From contig JARRQD010000004.1 in assembly GCA_037382205.1 (NCBI GenBank), positions 1 through 42,416 of the forward strand: a stretch of 42,416 bases of DNA, given 5' to 3'. The notes beneath the pieces are model-generated. The model saw nothing but the letters and a program-made list of their open reading frames with translations, was not told the DNA's origin and searched no databases. Made by a program: the position numbers and the translations under genes. Position 1 is the stretch's first letter, and each line of letters begins with the position of its first letter. Shown in pieces: positions 7,946 through 16,386 of this stretch. This DNA comes from Thiodiazotropha sp037382205. GTDB taxonomy: Bacteria > Pseudomonadota > Gammaproteobacteria > Chromatiales > Chromatiaceae.

Positions 7946-10603
7946 TCACGGCCCCAAAAGGGGGGAATCGCTCTCGCAGGGAATGGTCAGGGAAAAGCTA
8001 GCACCGCCATCCTGGTTATTTTGAGCAGCCACTCTACCCTGGTGCTTGTCTGCCACGACTTTGACAAAACTCAGTCCCAACCCTACCCCTCGGGTATCGG
8101 ACATGGCATTCCGTGAGGATTGCACGAAGGGCAAAAAGATCTCCTGCAACTGATCCTCAGGTATACCGGCTCCCTGATCGATGATCTCACACACCACAGC
8201 GTTTTGCTGTCGATAGACCTTGACGACGATTTGGCTCTCCGCTGGTGAAAACTTCAGTGCGTTTTCCATCAGATTGAACAGCGCCCTCTCCAACAGACCG
8301 GGATCACCCCGTAACCAGATTTCATCATCGCTGAACTCACTTTTAAAACTGATCTGATGGGCCTTGGCCTTGATATAGATCTCATCCAGAGCGTTACAGG
8401 CAACACTGACGAAGTCTGTATCGATGAAGGACGCCACTTCAACCGCTTCTGCTCTGGCCAGGCGCAGAAAATCGTCCGCCAGTTTCAGTGAACGACGGGC
8501 CAGCGGCTCGATCGCTTCAGCCAGGACTTCAGCACTACCCTGACGCTTCTGCTGCGACTGGGTCAGCGAAAGCAAAGAGGTGATGGGGGAGCGAATATCA
8601 TGGGAGAGAAAGTTGAGCATCTTCGCCCGGGTACGTTCGGAACGTTTCAGCGTGCCGATATAGGAGAGGTTGACGATCATTCCGTAGGTATCCACCTCCA
8701 CACCCTGTAGTGATTTCAGCTGAACAAACAGCTCAGTGTCAGGTCGGCGAATCGCTTCAAAATGCACCGGCACATCTTCCAGCATAACCTTTTTGAAGAT
8801 CTCCTCCCAAGAGCCCTCGCCCTGCACTTCCAGCACCTTAAGCAATTGGTAGGCATCCTCACCCAACAGATCCTGATCGGCTTTTTGGCCCAGGTAGAAG
8901 GCACTGCGCGGATTCGACATCACCACCTGGCCATGACTGTTGATCACCATCAGCCCATCATCCATCTGACCAACCGCATTGTTAATCATGTTACGGAAGC
9001 GGGTGATTCTGGCGGTCGCTACACGCATCTGGCGCAGTCTCAACTCAACACGCTCAAGAACACCACCTTGATCGATCTCAGACTGGTCAGAGAACTGATA
9101 GGCAAAATCACTCACTAATCGGAGTGCCCGCCCTTCAGGTACCGCATTTCGTGGCCAGCTCAAACCAAGTTGCCAGTCTCCCTCAGGACGCTCAATCGAA
9201 GTCCAGAGTTCGGCGCCTGACCTCTGCCACGCCTCTTTGCTCAGCGAAGCAAGGGGCTCAGCCAATGGCTCACCGCCATGCATCAGTAGTCGGCCACTGC
9301 GCGCATCGTAGACAACCCACCCCTGTAGCGGCATCAAGCGGGAGAGAAACTGCATTGCGCCAGCCATATCGCCAGCCGGCAGGTGTACCGGCAATAGTCG
9401 CTGCTCCCGGTGGATGCGTTCCAGCTGTTCATTCAAATAGCGCACCGCCTGATCGAGACGTCGCCAGCTCCATAATGGGTAGCTCAAGGTCAGCCCCAAC
9501 AATACCGCTGAGGGTGGAAACCAGACCTCCATACCGCGCAGCAGAATCCAGTTGACCAATACAAACCCCATCAACAAAGCCACAGATACCAGGGGCGCTG
9601 CACGGGTTGGAAAGAAGGGATAGAAAAGAAAAGGCAGCATCACCACCAGTGTGCTACCAAGCAGATGAGGCAAAAAACTGACCCGTGTCACCGCTTCATT
9701 TCGGCGCAGGCTATCCAGGATATTGGCGTTAATCTCCACCCCTGGCATCGGTACGCCATAGCCGGACAAAGGGGTGGGTAGCGCATCACCAATGCCGGTT
9801 GCGCTAACCCCGACGAGCACAATCCGATCACGGAACATGTCAGCCATGTAGTCCCCAGCAAGCACCTGGCTGTATGAATAGCGGTTATAGTGACCTGCCG
9901 GGCCGGTAAAGGGGATCAATCTATGGGTGTGTCTTCTGATCAGGTGGAGATTGTGCGGCTGATGCAGCAGCGGCTCATTCTCCAGTGGATACTGCTCAGG
10001 ATCCAGCCAATTCAAAACGCTCAGCATCAATTGAGGCCAGTAGGCCTGACCAAGCCCTTCATAGAGAAAGACACCTCGAGCAATACCATCCGCATCCAGA
10101 TCGATGTGCACATGCCCTAAGCCAGCCACGACATTGGAAAGCGCTGGCAGAGGCATGGATTCGACCATCATCCCCCCCTGGCGATTCAGCTCGGTGATCA
10201 CCGGCATAAAGACCCGCCCACTGGCGGCAACGGATTGAATCAGTTGGATATCCGCTTCTGGATCACTCTTGTCCTCTTCCGCCATCAGGATGTCGAAGAC
10301 GATGGCTTTAGCCCCAGACTGGGTCAGGCGATCGACCAAATCTGCGTGCACACGCCTTGACCATGGCCATCGGCCTAGAGCCTTGAGGCTCTTTTCATCA
10401 ACCGCAACGATCACGATGTCATCCGATGGGGCAACCGTTTTCACCCCCATCTGCAAATCGTAGAGCAGCAAATCCCATCGATTCAACCAGCCACTGGCGG
10501 CAAATAGGGCGGTAAACAAGCCCAATATCAATGCGCTTCTAAATGGTTCAGAGAGTCCCCGATGTGGTCGTTTTTCCGCTGCTCTGTTCGCTGTGATCTG
10601 CAT
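7946..10603 (-). CDS. CHASE2-domain sensor histidine kinase
   Basis: Membrane sensor kinase of 885 residues. One N-terminal transmembrane helix (about 24-42) leads into an extracytoplasmic CHASE2 sensor domain (about 45-305). Three transmembrane helices follow (about 308-382), then a short coiled coil, a PAS-like domain (about 537-640), a HisKA domain with phospho-acceptor His668 in FLSHDIRSPITS, and a HATPase domain with N-box NLMENALKFSP and G-box GVGLGLSF. It is the last gene of an operon with an OmpR-type regulator and a FecR/LysM protein, and probably phosphorylates that regulator. The ligand is unknown. It ends 90 bases before the ilvD start. Confidence 0.93.
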   Translation of the reverse strand: MQITANRAAEKRPHRGLSEPFRSALILGLFTALFAASGWLNRWDLLLYDLQMGVKTVAPSDDIVIVAVDEKSLKALGRWPWSRRVHADLVDRLTQSGAKAIVFDILMAEEDKSDPEADIQLIQSVAASGRVFMPVITELNRQGGMMVESMPLPALSNVVAGLGHVHIDLDADGIARGVFLYEGLGQAYWPQLMLSVLNWLDPEQYPLENEPLLHQPHNLHLIRRHTHRLIPFTGPAGHYNRYSYSQVLAGDYMADMFRDRIVLVGVSATGIGDALPTPLSGYGVPMPGVEINANILDSLRRNEAVTRVSFLPHLLGSTLVVMLPFLFYPFFPTRAAPLVSVALLMGFVLVNWILLRGMEVWFPPSAVLLGLTLSYPLWSWRRLDQAVRYLNEQLERIHREQRLLPVHLPAGDMAGAMQFLSRLMPLQGWVVYDARSGRLLMHGGEPLAEPLASLSKEAWQRSGAELWTSIERPEGDWQLGLSWPRNAVPEGRALRLVSDFAYQFSDQSEIDQGGVLERVELRLRQMRVATARITRFRNMINNAVGQMDDGLMVINSHGQVVMSNPRSAFYLGQKADQDLLGEDAYQLLKVLEVQGEGSWEEIFKKVMLEDVPVHFEAIRRPDTELFVQLKSLQGVEVDTYGMIVNLSYIGTLKRSERTRAKMLNFLSHDIRSPITSLLSLTQSQQKRQGSAEVLAEAIEPLARRSLKLADDFLRLARAEAVEVASFIDTDFVSVACNALDEIYIKAKAHQISFKSEFSDDEIWLRGDPGLLERALFNLMENALKFSPAESQIVVKVYRQQNAVVCEIIDQGAGIPEDQLQEIFLPFVQSSRNAMSDTRGVGLGLSFVKVVADKHQGRVAAQNNQDGGASFSLTIPCESDSPLLGP

Positions 10604-10747
10604 AATGTTCTGTGAAAAGCTCTCACGGCCGGCCGCGAAAAGATCGATCGAATCCTAAAAAAATCCCGTTTCTTCGATAACCGATTAGTTAACCAGCCAC
10701 CCCAGTGTTTCTGACGGCTGTCACAATCGCTCGATGTTATTTTGTAA

Positions 10748-12073
10748 TTACCTGATTGGTAAATCTATGACATAGATGTTTGAAAATCGTGTCCCAGCAT
10801 CGTCTTCTGTCAATGCTTCAACAGCAACATAGTACCGCCCTGGTACCGGATAGCCCAGAGTAAATCCGTGATCGAAAGCGAGTCGTTCGAAAAGCACATC
10901 TTTCAGCGCCGGATCGCGGGCAACGATAAACCTGTATCCCCAGGCATCAGCGACATCACTCCAACGAAATGCCATTCCCTGTGCAAAAAATTGCGGTGCT
11001 TGTAACTGTAAGGCAACTGGTGGTGCTTTTTCAGCCGCCAAGTGGAGCTGGAAAACCTTCTCACCCTCCATACCTTCTAATCCAAGCTCATCGATGGCCC
11101 GTAGCAACAGATGGTACTCACCCGAAGATTGCAGGGATACTTCAAGCTGTGGAGACTGAACAACACCGACAGCAACAATCCCCAGCTCTCCACCCTTCAG
11201 CTGATATCGATAGTTCACAGCGGCCGGCAGTTCTGGCCACTCCAGCAGCAGACTGTGCCCCCTCCTGGTCAGCTCAATTAGCGTCATGTCCGGGGCAGAG
11301 AGCAGCCGACGCGGTGGCTCAGGCACTTCACCAGATACCACCCGGGTTCCCTCACCCTGCACCACAGATACTGTGGCGCCTTGAGCCGTCACTTGAACTC
11401 TGCCTTCGGTTACCTCGCTATGGGTCATATCGTTGGTCAGATCCGATGAGACCCGGAAATCTGTCCCTCTGACAACGGTCACTGCAGCCGGGGTGTGTAT
11501 TTCGTAACGGGATTCCGGCCGTGAGAATGGGGTGATTCGATTCTCTACCCGACCCCGCTGCAATCGGATGCGAGTATCCAGCATGCCAACCCCCTGGAAA
11601 GAGGAGAGGGCATCAAAGACAACCTCACTGGACTCCCCGACAAGCAGGGTAGATTGGTCTGCGAAACGCAATGAAGCGGCCGATTTCTCAGCCGTATTGA
11701 TACGATCTCCTGTTTTGAGGATATCCCCCTTAGCCGCCTCAATCGCGAGCGCATCTCCACGCCGGGTAATCACCACATTGCCGTAAAGATAGCTGATTTC
11801 AACGCCTGCTATCTGATCATTCAGCCAATCGATCGGCACCCGGATCTCGGTGCCTACCGGAATCTCCCGATCCTTTTCGATATTGTTGTAGGCTTGTAAC
11901 TGTAGCGGAGTGATTTCTGCCTTGAGGAAGCGCTCCTGAACCAATGTCAGATTCTCCCCTTCATGCAATCGGTATATCCAGTCCTCCGACCATGCCAGGC
12001 AGGAGAACATGGATAACAGCAACAGAAACAGTGTTTTTCTACTAAAAGCAAACATATCAAAACACAATACCAT
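10748..12073 (-). CDS. LysM/FecR-domain periplasmic protein
   Basis: 441 residues with a signal peptide (hydrophobic LFLLLLSMFSCLAWS, cleavage near residue 29). A LysM-like segment follows (about 32-85, YRLHEGENLTLVQERF to GTEIRVP), then a FecR-type beta domain (about 115-230, with the characteristic TPAAVTVVRGTDFRVS) and a C-terminal half with two fibronectin-like repeats. The first Met gives a slightly long n-region, and Met7 is an alternative start. It sits between an OmpR-type regulator (41-base gap) and the CHASE2 kinase. LysM binds peptidoglycan in known proteins, so an envelope-sensing accessory role for the kinase is a reasonable inference. It is not a TonB-linked FecR anti-sigma factor, since no sigma factor or TonB receptor is nearby. 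Confidence 0.85.
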   Translation of the reverse strand: MVLCFDMFAFSRKTLFLLLLSMFSCLAWSEDWIYRLHEGENLTLVQERFLKAEITPLQLQAYNNIEKDREIPVGTEIRVPIDWLNDQIAGVEISYLYGNVVITRRGDALAIEAAKGDILKTGDRINTAEKSAASLRFADQSTLLVGESSEVVFDALSSFQGVGMLDTRIRLQRGRVENRITPFSRPESRYEIHTPAAVTVVRGTDFRVSSDLTNDMTHSEVTEGRVQVTAQGATVSVVQGEGTRVVSGEVPEPPRRLLSAPDMTLIELTRRGHSLLLEWPELPAAVNYRYQLKGGELGIVAVGVVQSPQLEVSLQSSGEYHLLLRAIDELGLEGMEGEKVFQLHLAAEKAPPVALQLQAPQFFAQGMAFRWSDVADAWGYRFIVARDPALKDVLFERLAFDHGFTLGYPVPGRYYVAVEALTEDDAGTRFSNIYVIDLPIR

Positions 12074-12113
12074 GAGGTTTATTGATGGTATTGTTCGCTA
12101 AAGCCATGCCCCT

Positions 12114-12800
12114 TCATGCTTCATCTTCAAGCTGCTCCAGCCGATAGCCCTGATGGTATACCGCTTTCAATCGCCAGCCGTGTTCCGGTGTCAAACCGAG
12201 CTTTCGGCGTAATCGGCTGATATGGGTATCGACAGTTCGGGTCATCAACCCTGGACCAAAGCCCCAGATACTCTCTAATAGATGGTCTCTGGAAAGCAGT
12301 CGTCCAATATTGGTGAACAACATCCACGCCAGCTGAAACTCCTTTTCAGTCATTTCAATCGGCTCATCTTTCAGGGTAAGGGTTTTATTCTCTTTATTCA
12401 GGGTAAAATCTGAGATGTTGATCAGATCCCTGCGCCCGCTATGCCGCCGAACCAGAGCCTTGATTCGAGCCAACATGACCTCACGATTGACCGGCTTGGC
12501 CAGATAGTCATCCGCCCCCTTGTCCAGAGCCTCGATGATATCCTGCTCACCGTCCCTGTGCGTGATAAAGAAGACAGGAAGATCCCATTCCCGCTCTCCT
12601 CTGATCCAAGAAAGCACCTCGACACCACTCTTGCCAGGCAACTCCCAATCCATAATCAGCAAATCGTATGTTTCATGACGCAGTTCACGCATAAATGCGT
12701 CTGCATTATCGAATACGCGGCAGACATAGCCTTCAGCCTCCAGCCACTCCTTCATAACACCCGATTGCACGTTGTCGTCTTCCAAATAGGCTATTCGCAT
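12114..12800 (-). CDS. OmpR/PhoB-family response regulator
   Basis: 228 residues. The receiver domain (about 1-120) has acidic residues Asp8/Asp9, phospho-acceptor Asp51 in LLIMDWELPGKSG, the conserved Thr in FFITHRD and Lys in LAKPVNRE. The C-terminal winged helix (about 130-225) contains TEKEFQLAWMLF and SRDHLLESIWG, followed by the recognition helix RTVDTHISRLRRKLG. It is the first gene of the operon with the FecR/LysM protein and CHASE2 kinase, and their likely output. A perfect 9-bp inverted repeat lies 19-50 bases upstream of the start and may be its own operator. Confidence 0.95.
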   Translation of the reverse strand: MRIAYLEDDNVQSGVMKEWLEAEGYVCRVFDNADAFMRELRHETYDLLIMDWELPGKSGVEVLSWIRGEREWDLPVFFITHRDGEQDIIEALDKGADDYLAKPVNREVMLARIKALVRRHSGRRDLINISDFTLNKENKTLTLKDEPIEMTEKEFQLAWMLFTNIGRLLSRDHLLESIWGFGPGLMTRTVDTHISRLRRKLGLTPEHGWRLKAVYHQGYRLEQLEDEA

Positions 12801-12818
12801 AAGCTACTCCCACTCAGG

Positions 12819-12850
12819 CGATACGTCACTACAGCCTTTCAGACGTATCG
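12819..12850 (-). promoter_or_regulatory. Perfect 9-bp inverted repeat upstream of the response regulator
   Basis: CGATACGTC (12819-12827) and GACGTATCG (12842-12850) are exact inverted copies with a 14-base spacer, about 23 bases centre to centre. The site lies in the leader or promoter of the OmpR-type regulator gene. It could be a dimer operator or an mRNA stem-loop. Confidence 0.55.
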
Positions 12851-13069
12851 CGTAACGACTATAGGCGCCGGGAAACGCCATGATGCTGCCATATCCTTAA
12901 CCTACAGCCCCATTCAAGTCGTCCAAACTATTAATCGCTAAATTAACCGCCCTGTCATATTATTCGCTATTCCTCCTGTCAAAGAAACAACAAATCATCA
13001 GTCAGACCGAGATCCAGCTACCCAAACAGCAAATTGTCTAATACTGTCCCTGCCATAAACTTGAGAAAT

Positions 13070-13099
13070 GGCCCTGTGGCACGAGACATTAACAGGGCC
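13070..13099 (-). terminator. Hairpin downstream of the OmpA-family pseudogene
   Basis: GGCCCTGT and ACAGGGCC form a perfect 8-bp stem around a 14-base loop, starting 17 bases beyond the stop codon. The minus strand continues with ATTTCTC, a weak U-tract, so this may be a terminator for the original ompA-like gene. Confidence 0.5.
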
Positions 13100-13115
13100 A
13101 GGCAGCCAAATGGGG

Positions 13116-13437
13116 CTATTTCGCCAGTTTTAGTTCAACACGACGGTTATTCGCTCTGCCCTCAGCTGTTTTATTATCATTCACAGGAGACGTTTCACCC
13201 ATCGCCATCAGTGTCAGCTTCAGCCTGCTCCTCTTTGACCGCAACCACAGGTTCACCGAAACAGCCACTTTGCTGAGAATCCTTATCCTGATAGGTTGTT
13301 GTCCAGCACTCGCCTGAACTGGTCCGCCAGACACTACCGCTTGGATTGTAAGTCAGCCCCTTTTCGGCATGCAGTGAGCCGCTGAAAAGCAAGCCTGTCA
13401 TAGCAAGAATCAGAGTACGATTCACATGCGTCTTCAT
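13116..13437 (-). pseudogene. OmpA-family outer-membrane protein gene with an internal, out-of-frame deletion
   Basis: The 5' part (13195-13437) encodes a signal peptide (cleavage near SLHA/EKG), then EKGLTYNPSGSVWRTSSGECW, a TQ/DQQSGCFG stretch and DTDGDG. This is the usual N-terminal layout before a calcium-binding linker and OmpA domain. It then stops. In another frame, the 3' part gives MGETSPVNDNKTAEGRANNR, the conserved last segment of the OmpA peptidoglycan-binding domain, ending RVELKLAK. Roughly 100-130 residues are missing. The join falls in GATGGCGATGG, where short repeats could have driven the deletion. A full-length product is impossible without a frame change. Confidence 0.8.
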
Positions 13438-13480
13438 TTTTTAAATGCTCCTATTTTTTTAAATCCTTTAATGCTGAGAA

Positions 13481-14299
13481 TCAGGCCGCACTCTTCTGAA
13501 TCATATGCAGATCCCTTTGTGGATAAGGGATACTGATGCCTTCCTGATCAAAACGGGTTTTAATCGCCTCAAGAAGCGCCGCTCTGGTTGTCCAATAGTC
13601 ACCACTCTTAACCCAAGGACGAACGGCGAAGTCAACGCTACTCTCACCCAGCTCCAACAGCATGATGGTTGGTTCAGGATCTTTAAGCACCGTCTCATCC
13701 GCATTGAGAATCTGGGTCAATACATCACGAGCCTGCTTGATGTTGTCTTCGTAACCAATACCGATTACCAGATCGATTCGGCGGGTTTCCCGGGCCGAAT
13801 AATTTATAATGGTTCCGCTATAGATCTGCGCATTGGGCATGGTGATCTCCCGGTTGTCCCCGGTCTTCAAGACACTGTGGAAGATGCGGATATCTTCGAC
13901 AACACCGGACACACCACCGGCCTCAACGAAATCCCCAAGCTTGAATGGCCGAAAAATAATCAGCATCACACCGGCAGCAAAACTGGCCAAAGAATCTTTT
14001 AGAGCCAAACCTACGGCAAGGCCGGCGGCACCGAGAATGGCCAGTGCGGAGGTGGTATTGACACCCAACTGTTCGAGCGCCGCCAACACCACAACAGCCG
14101 ACAATGCCGCGCTGACAATATTCCCCAGAAAGTTGACCAGCATTGGATCCACATTGCTCTTGGTCATCAGTTTCTGCAAGGCTTTGGTCAATGCTTTGGC
14201 AATCCAGCGTCCAATAATAAATACCAGCGCCGCCATGATGATTTTTGTACCCCAGGGGATGACGTACGTATTCAGTATTGTATCTAATGTGATATCCAT
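13481..14299 (-). CDS. Small-conductance mechanosensitive channel (MscS family)
   Basis: 272 residues, close to E. coli MscS (286). Three transmembrane helices lie in the first ~125 residues. The third is the glycine/alanine-rich pore helix, with AILGAAGLAVGLALKDSLAS followed by FAAGVMLIIFRPFKLGDFVE. The beta domain (GVVEDIRIFHSVLKTGDNREITMPN) and the C-terminal alpha/beta domain follow. As known for the family, it opens on membrane tension to release solutes during hypo-osmotic shock. It stands alone on the minus strand. A long intergenic region separates it from the divergent plus-strand genes. Confidence 0.95.
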   Translation of the reverse strand: MDITLDTILNTYVIPWGTKIIMAALVFIIGRWIAKALTKALQKLMTKSNVDPMLVNFLGNIVSAALSAVVVLAALEQLGVNTTSALAILGAAGLAVGLALKDSLASFAAGVMLIIFRPFKLGDFVEAGGVSGVVEDIRIFHSVLKTGDNREITMPNAQIYSGTIINYSARETRRIDLVIGIGYEDNIKQARDVLTQILNADETVLKDPEPTIMLLELGESSVDFAVRPWVKSGDYWTTRAALLEAIKTRFDQEGISIPYPQRDLHMIQKSAA

Positions 14300-14921
14300 G
14301 TTTTCTCTCCCAAACCGTTTTCGTTGTTAGATCAGATTTATCGTTAAATTCCGGCCCACTCAGCGCTACTTTAATAAGCAAATAACAGGCTGTGAATTTC
14401 CCATGAAAATGTCTGGTAATTCTGGAGCATTGGAGATACAAACCTCTGCAAAATACTGAAAACTCACTTGCTGAAGAAGCTTATGCAATCGTTCAATTCA
14501 ATGAAAGCCACCTGCTGTGAAGATTTGTAAACTCACACGAATGCTGACAGCCATTGCCAGATCGCATTATTATTAACCCCTTGTAAAATATGTTGTACCG
14601 GGAGTCGCTAAACTCGCTCTTTCGACGCACTAAATCAATAGGCAATCAAGCTAAGCAACGCTTTGTTGGCCGATAAAACCAAGCATTGTTAAATAACCCG
14701 ACGCAGCAGCAGGTGAGCTCTCCTATAAGGATATAGAGAGCTGTCTAGGTTCTTAGCGAAAAGAACCCTCTTCCGAAAGCAAATTCGCAAACTTGCTTTA
14801 GAATGACTGCAACGTGTTTGCCAGCTCACAGCAGCTAAATCTAATACAGTGAAATATCGATCATTTAATCGCCGAATTTATAAGCTAAACTAAGATGAAT
14901 TAAAGAACGCCAGGTTACGCA
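14300..14921. other. Long intergenic region between divergent genes
   Basis: 622 bases, relatively AT-rich, with no credible open reading frame. It should hold the promoters for mscS (minus) and the thiamine-binding-type gene (plus). Three consecutive stem-loops occupy 14716-14799. No copy of the miniature element was found here. Confidence 0.6.
14716..14799. ncRNA. Cluster of three stem-loops, possible small RNA
   Basis: Three inverted repeats follow each other. At 14716-14742, AGCTCT-C-CTATA pairs with TATAG-AGAGCT (11 bp, one bulge, AGGA loop). At 14748-14767, GGTTCTT pairs with AAGAACC. At 14776-14799, AAAGCAA pairs with TTGCTTT. Three stems in 84 bases of non-coding DNA suggest a structured RNA. 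The strand, ends and promoter are not identified, and no U-tract follows on either side. Confidence 0.35.
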
Positions 14922-15236
14922 ATGTCAGTGTTATTAGAGTTCAGTATCTTTCCATTGGATCAGGGGGAGAGCCTCAGCCGAGAAGTGAGCCAGGTCATCG
15001 AAATGATCAGAGAGAGCGGAGTAAGTTATCAGCTAACGGCAATGGGTACTTTGATCGAAACCGATAGTGTCAGCCAAGCCCTGGAAATTGTGGAAAGAGC
15101 CACGGAAAAGCTCAGTTCAGCAGGCTGCAAACGAATTTACAGTACAATAAAAATGGATATCAGAAGTGGCAAGAACCATCGTATGCAGAGTAAACCAAGC
15201 GCAATCCAACAATATATCGGTGAGGTAAACACCTAA
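14922..15236 (+). CDS. MTH1187-family thiamine-binding-type protein
   Basis: 104 residues, the usual size for the MTH1187/YqgV (DUF77) family of small ferredoxin-fold proteins, some of which bind thiamine. The N-terminal MSVLLEFSIFPLDQGESLSREV and the segment YQLTAMGTLIETDS are the family's signature strands. The repeated pattern of beta strand, helix, beta strand is clear. The last ~15 residues look disordered. It stands before a HugZ-like gene with a 135-base gap containing a hairpin, so cotranscription is uncertain. No thiamine riboswitch was seen upstream. Confidence 0.85.
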   Translation: MSVLLEFSIFPLDQGESLSREVSQVIEMIRESGVSYQLTAMGTLIETDSVSQALEIVERATEKLSSAGCKRIYSTIKMDIRSGKNHRMQSKPSAIQQYIGEVNT

Positions 15237-15268
15237 GCTGATTTCCGCCAACTTTGATGTTTCCAGAG

Positions 15269-15295
15269 CCAAATCTTAGGGTAAACCCTGTTTGG
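15269..15295 (+). terminator. Stem-loop after the thiamine-binding-type gene
   Basis: CCAAA pairs with TTTGG around an inner AGGGT/ACCCT stem, starting 33 bases past the stop codon. It is not followed by a strong U-tract, so it is only a possible terminator. Confidence 0.35.
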
Positions 15296-15371
15296 TCTGT
15301 TCACGATAGAGGACAGATCGACTCAGGGTACAAATCGGCCAACAGAGTGCCGCTGAGAAAACGAGAATAAA

Positions 15372-16082
15372 ATGAACAATGAAACGTCTTCAGAAGATCT
15401 ACTAATTAGCATCAACAAGCTCTGGAATGAGAGTTTTAGTGGACTGCTGGCTACTCACTCGATAAAATTTCCAGGCTATCCATTTGGATCGCTGCTGCCA
15501 ATCTGCAGAGATCACAAAGGCAATCCGCTTCTGCTGATCTCCCATTTGGCGCAACATACCAGAAACCTGGACACTAACCCACTCTGCTCCCTGACTCTGA
15601 GTGAGCCCGGCGGTGGAGACATTCAACAACTGGCACGCCTGACCTGCCTGACCAGGGCAGAGCCACTCAATTCCACAACCGCATCGGAGCGCTATTTCCG
15701 CTACTACCCCAATGCCCGCCGATACCACAAAGAACTCAACTTCAACTTTTACAAACTCAACGTAGAGCAGTACTACTTTGTCGGAGGATTCGGCGCGGCG
15801 CGCTGGTTTGACGCCAGTCGGATCAAGCCAACCTGCCCCTTCTCCACTTCTGATGAAGCAGAAGCGCTCTATCAACTTAATGGCCATAGCCACCAATTGC
15901 TGCTTCGCTATCTTGCAAATCAGGGCATCGCATCGAATAGCTCAAAAGTTGAAGCGGTCGGGGCAGACCCCGAGGGGCTGGATATCAGGGATGGAGATAT
16001 CCTGCAGCGCATCCACTCTCCGAGGAGTTGCGACAGCCTGGATGATTTTCTGCAAATGATTGAACCTAATAAAATCAGTTGA
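15372..16082 (+). CDS. HugZ-like pyridoxamine-phosphate-oxidase-fold protein
   Basis: 236 residues. The N-terminal split-barrel domain (about 10-145) has GLLATHSIKFPGYPFGSLLP, LLLISHLAQHTRN and DTNPLCSLTL, typical of the HugZ/PNPOx-like group that binds FMN or heme. FVGGFGAARWFD follows at about 136-147. The C-terminal domain (about 160-230) looks like DUF2470, with YLANQG and VGADPEGLDIRDGD. Family members include the heme-degrading HugZ of Helicobacter and Campylobacter, but the substrate here is unknown. The last six residues and the stop codon come from repeat copy C, whose left end begins at 16064, so the native C-terminus was replaced by insertion. Confidence 0.82.
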   Translation: MNNETSSEDLLISINKLWNESFSGLLATHSIKFPGYPFGSLLPICRDHKGNPLLLISHLAQHTRNLDTNPLCSLTLSEPGGGDIQQLARLTCLTRAEPLNSTTASERYFRYYPNARRYHKELNFNFYKLNVEQYYFVGGFGAARWFDASRIKPTCPFSTSDEAEALYQLNGHSHQLLLRYLANQGIASNSSKVEAVGADPEGLDIRDGDILQRIHSPRSCDSLDDFLQMIEPNKIS

Positions 16083-16184
16083 CCGCTCCATACTAATAGC
16101 AGGTGTTTGATTATGATGAAAATCGCTTCGATGGTTATGGTCACCTACTGGGTGAATCACGCTGTCCAACTGATCTTTTTAGGT
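16064..16184 (-). mobile_element. Miniature inverted-repeat element, short form (copy C)
   Basis: This is a 121-bp element with ends ACCTAATAAAATCAGTTGACC and the inverse GTCCAACTGATCTTTTTAGGT. It is flanked by TGA at 16061-16063 and 16185-16187 (3-bp target duplication). It lies in the opposite orientation to copies A and E and lacks their inner block, having a single AGCGTGA (complement TCACGCT) where they have two. It overlaps the 3' end of the HugZ-like gene and provides its TGA stop. Confidence 0.87.
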
Positions 16185-16386
16185 TGAAGCCACCTGACCA
16201 AATAACCCACCCTGCCAACTCGGCTCAAAGCCTATTTCAATGAATCGGGTTGATTCACATCCATGGCATCCACCCTGTTCACCACAATTCCATAAAAAGT
16301 TTGGGGTAGATAAGCAAGCAGGATTAGTTTTAAACTCCTCACCAAGCAATAACCTACCTTTTCACTTGGTAATAGGAGCAGGACAG
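16083..16386. other. Gap between the HugZ-like and tusE/dsrC-like genes
   Basis: 304 bases. The first third is repeat copy C. The remainder (16188-16386) holds the leader of the sulfur-relay gene, including a long-range ACCAAG/CTTGGT pair and the AGGAG ribosome-binding site. Nothing else was recognised. Confidence 0.5.

Larger units (their letters stand above)
12801..13115. other. Intergenic region upstream of the regulator operon
   Basis: 315 bases without a gene. It holds the CGATACGTC/GACGTATCG inverted repeat next to the regulator and the hairpin after the OmpA pseudogene. Nothing else stands out. Confidence 0.6.

Noticed and set aside
10748..12073. FecR protein as part of an iron-uptake FecIR system
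   Set aside because: No ECF sigma factor or TonB-dependent receptor is nearby, and the protein has a signal peptide and LysM-like segment instead of an anti-sigma N-terminus.
16240..16386. Upstream extension of the TusE/DsrC-like gene to an earlier start
   Set aside because: The extra 49 residues do not resemble the family N-terminus, and a good ribosome-binding site precedes the ATG at 16387.
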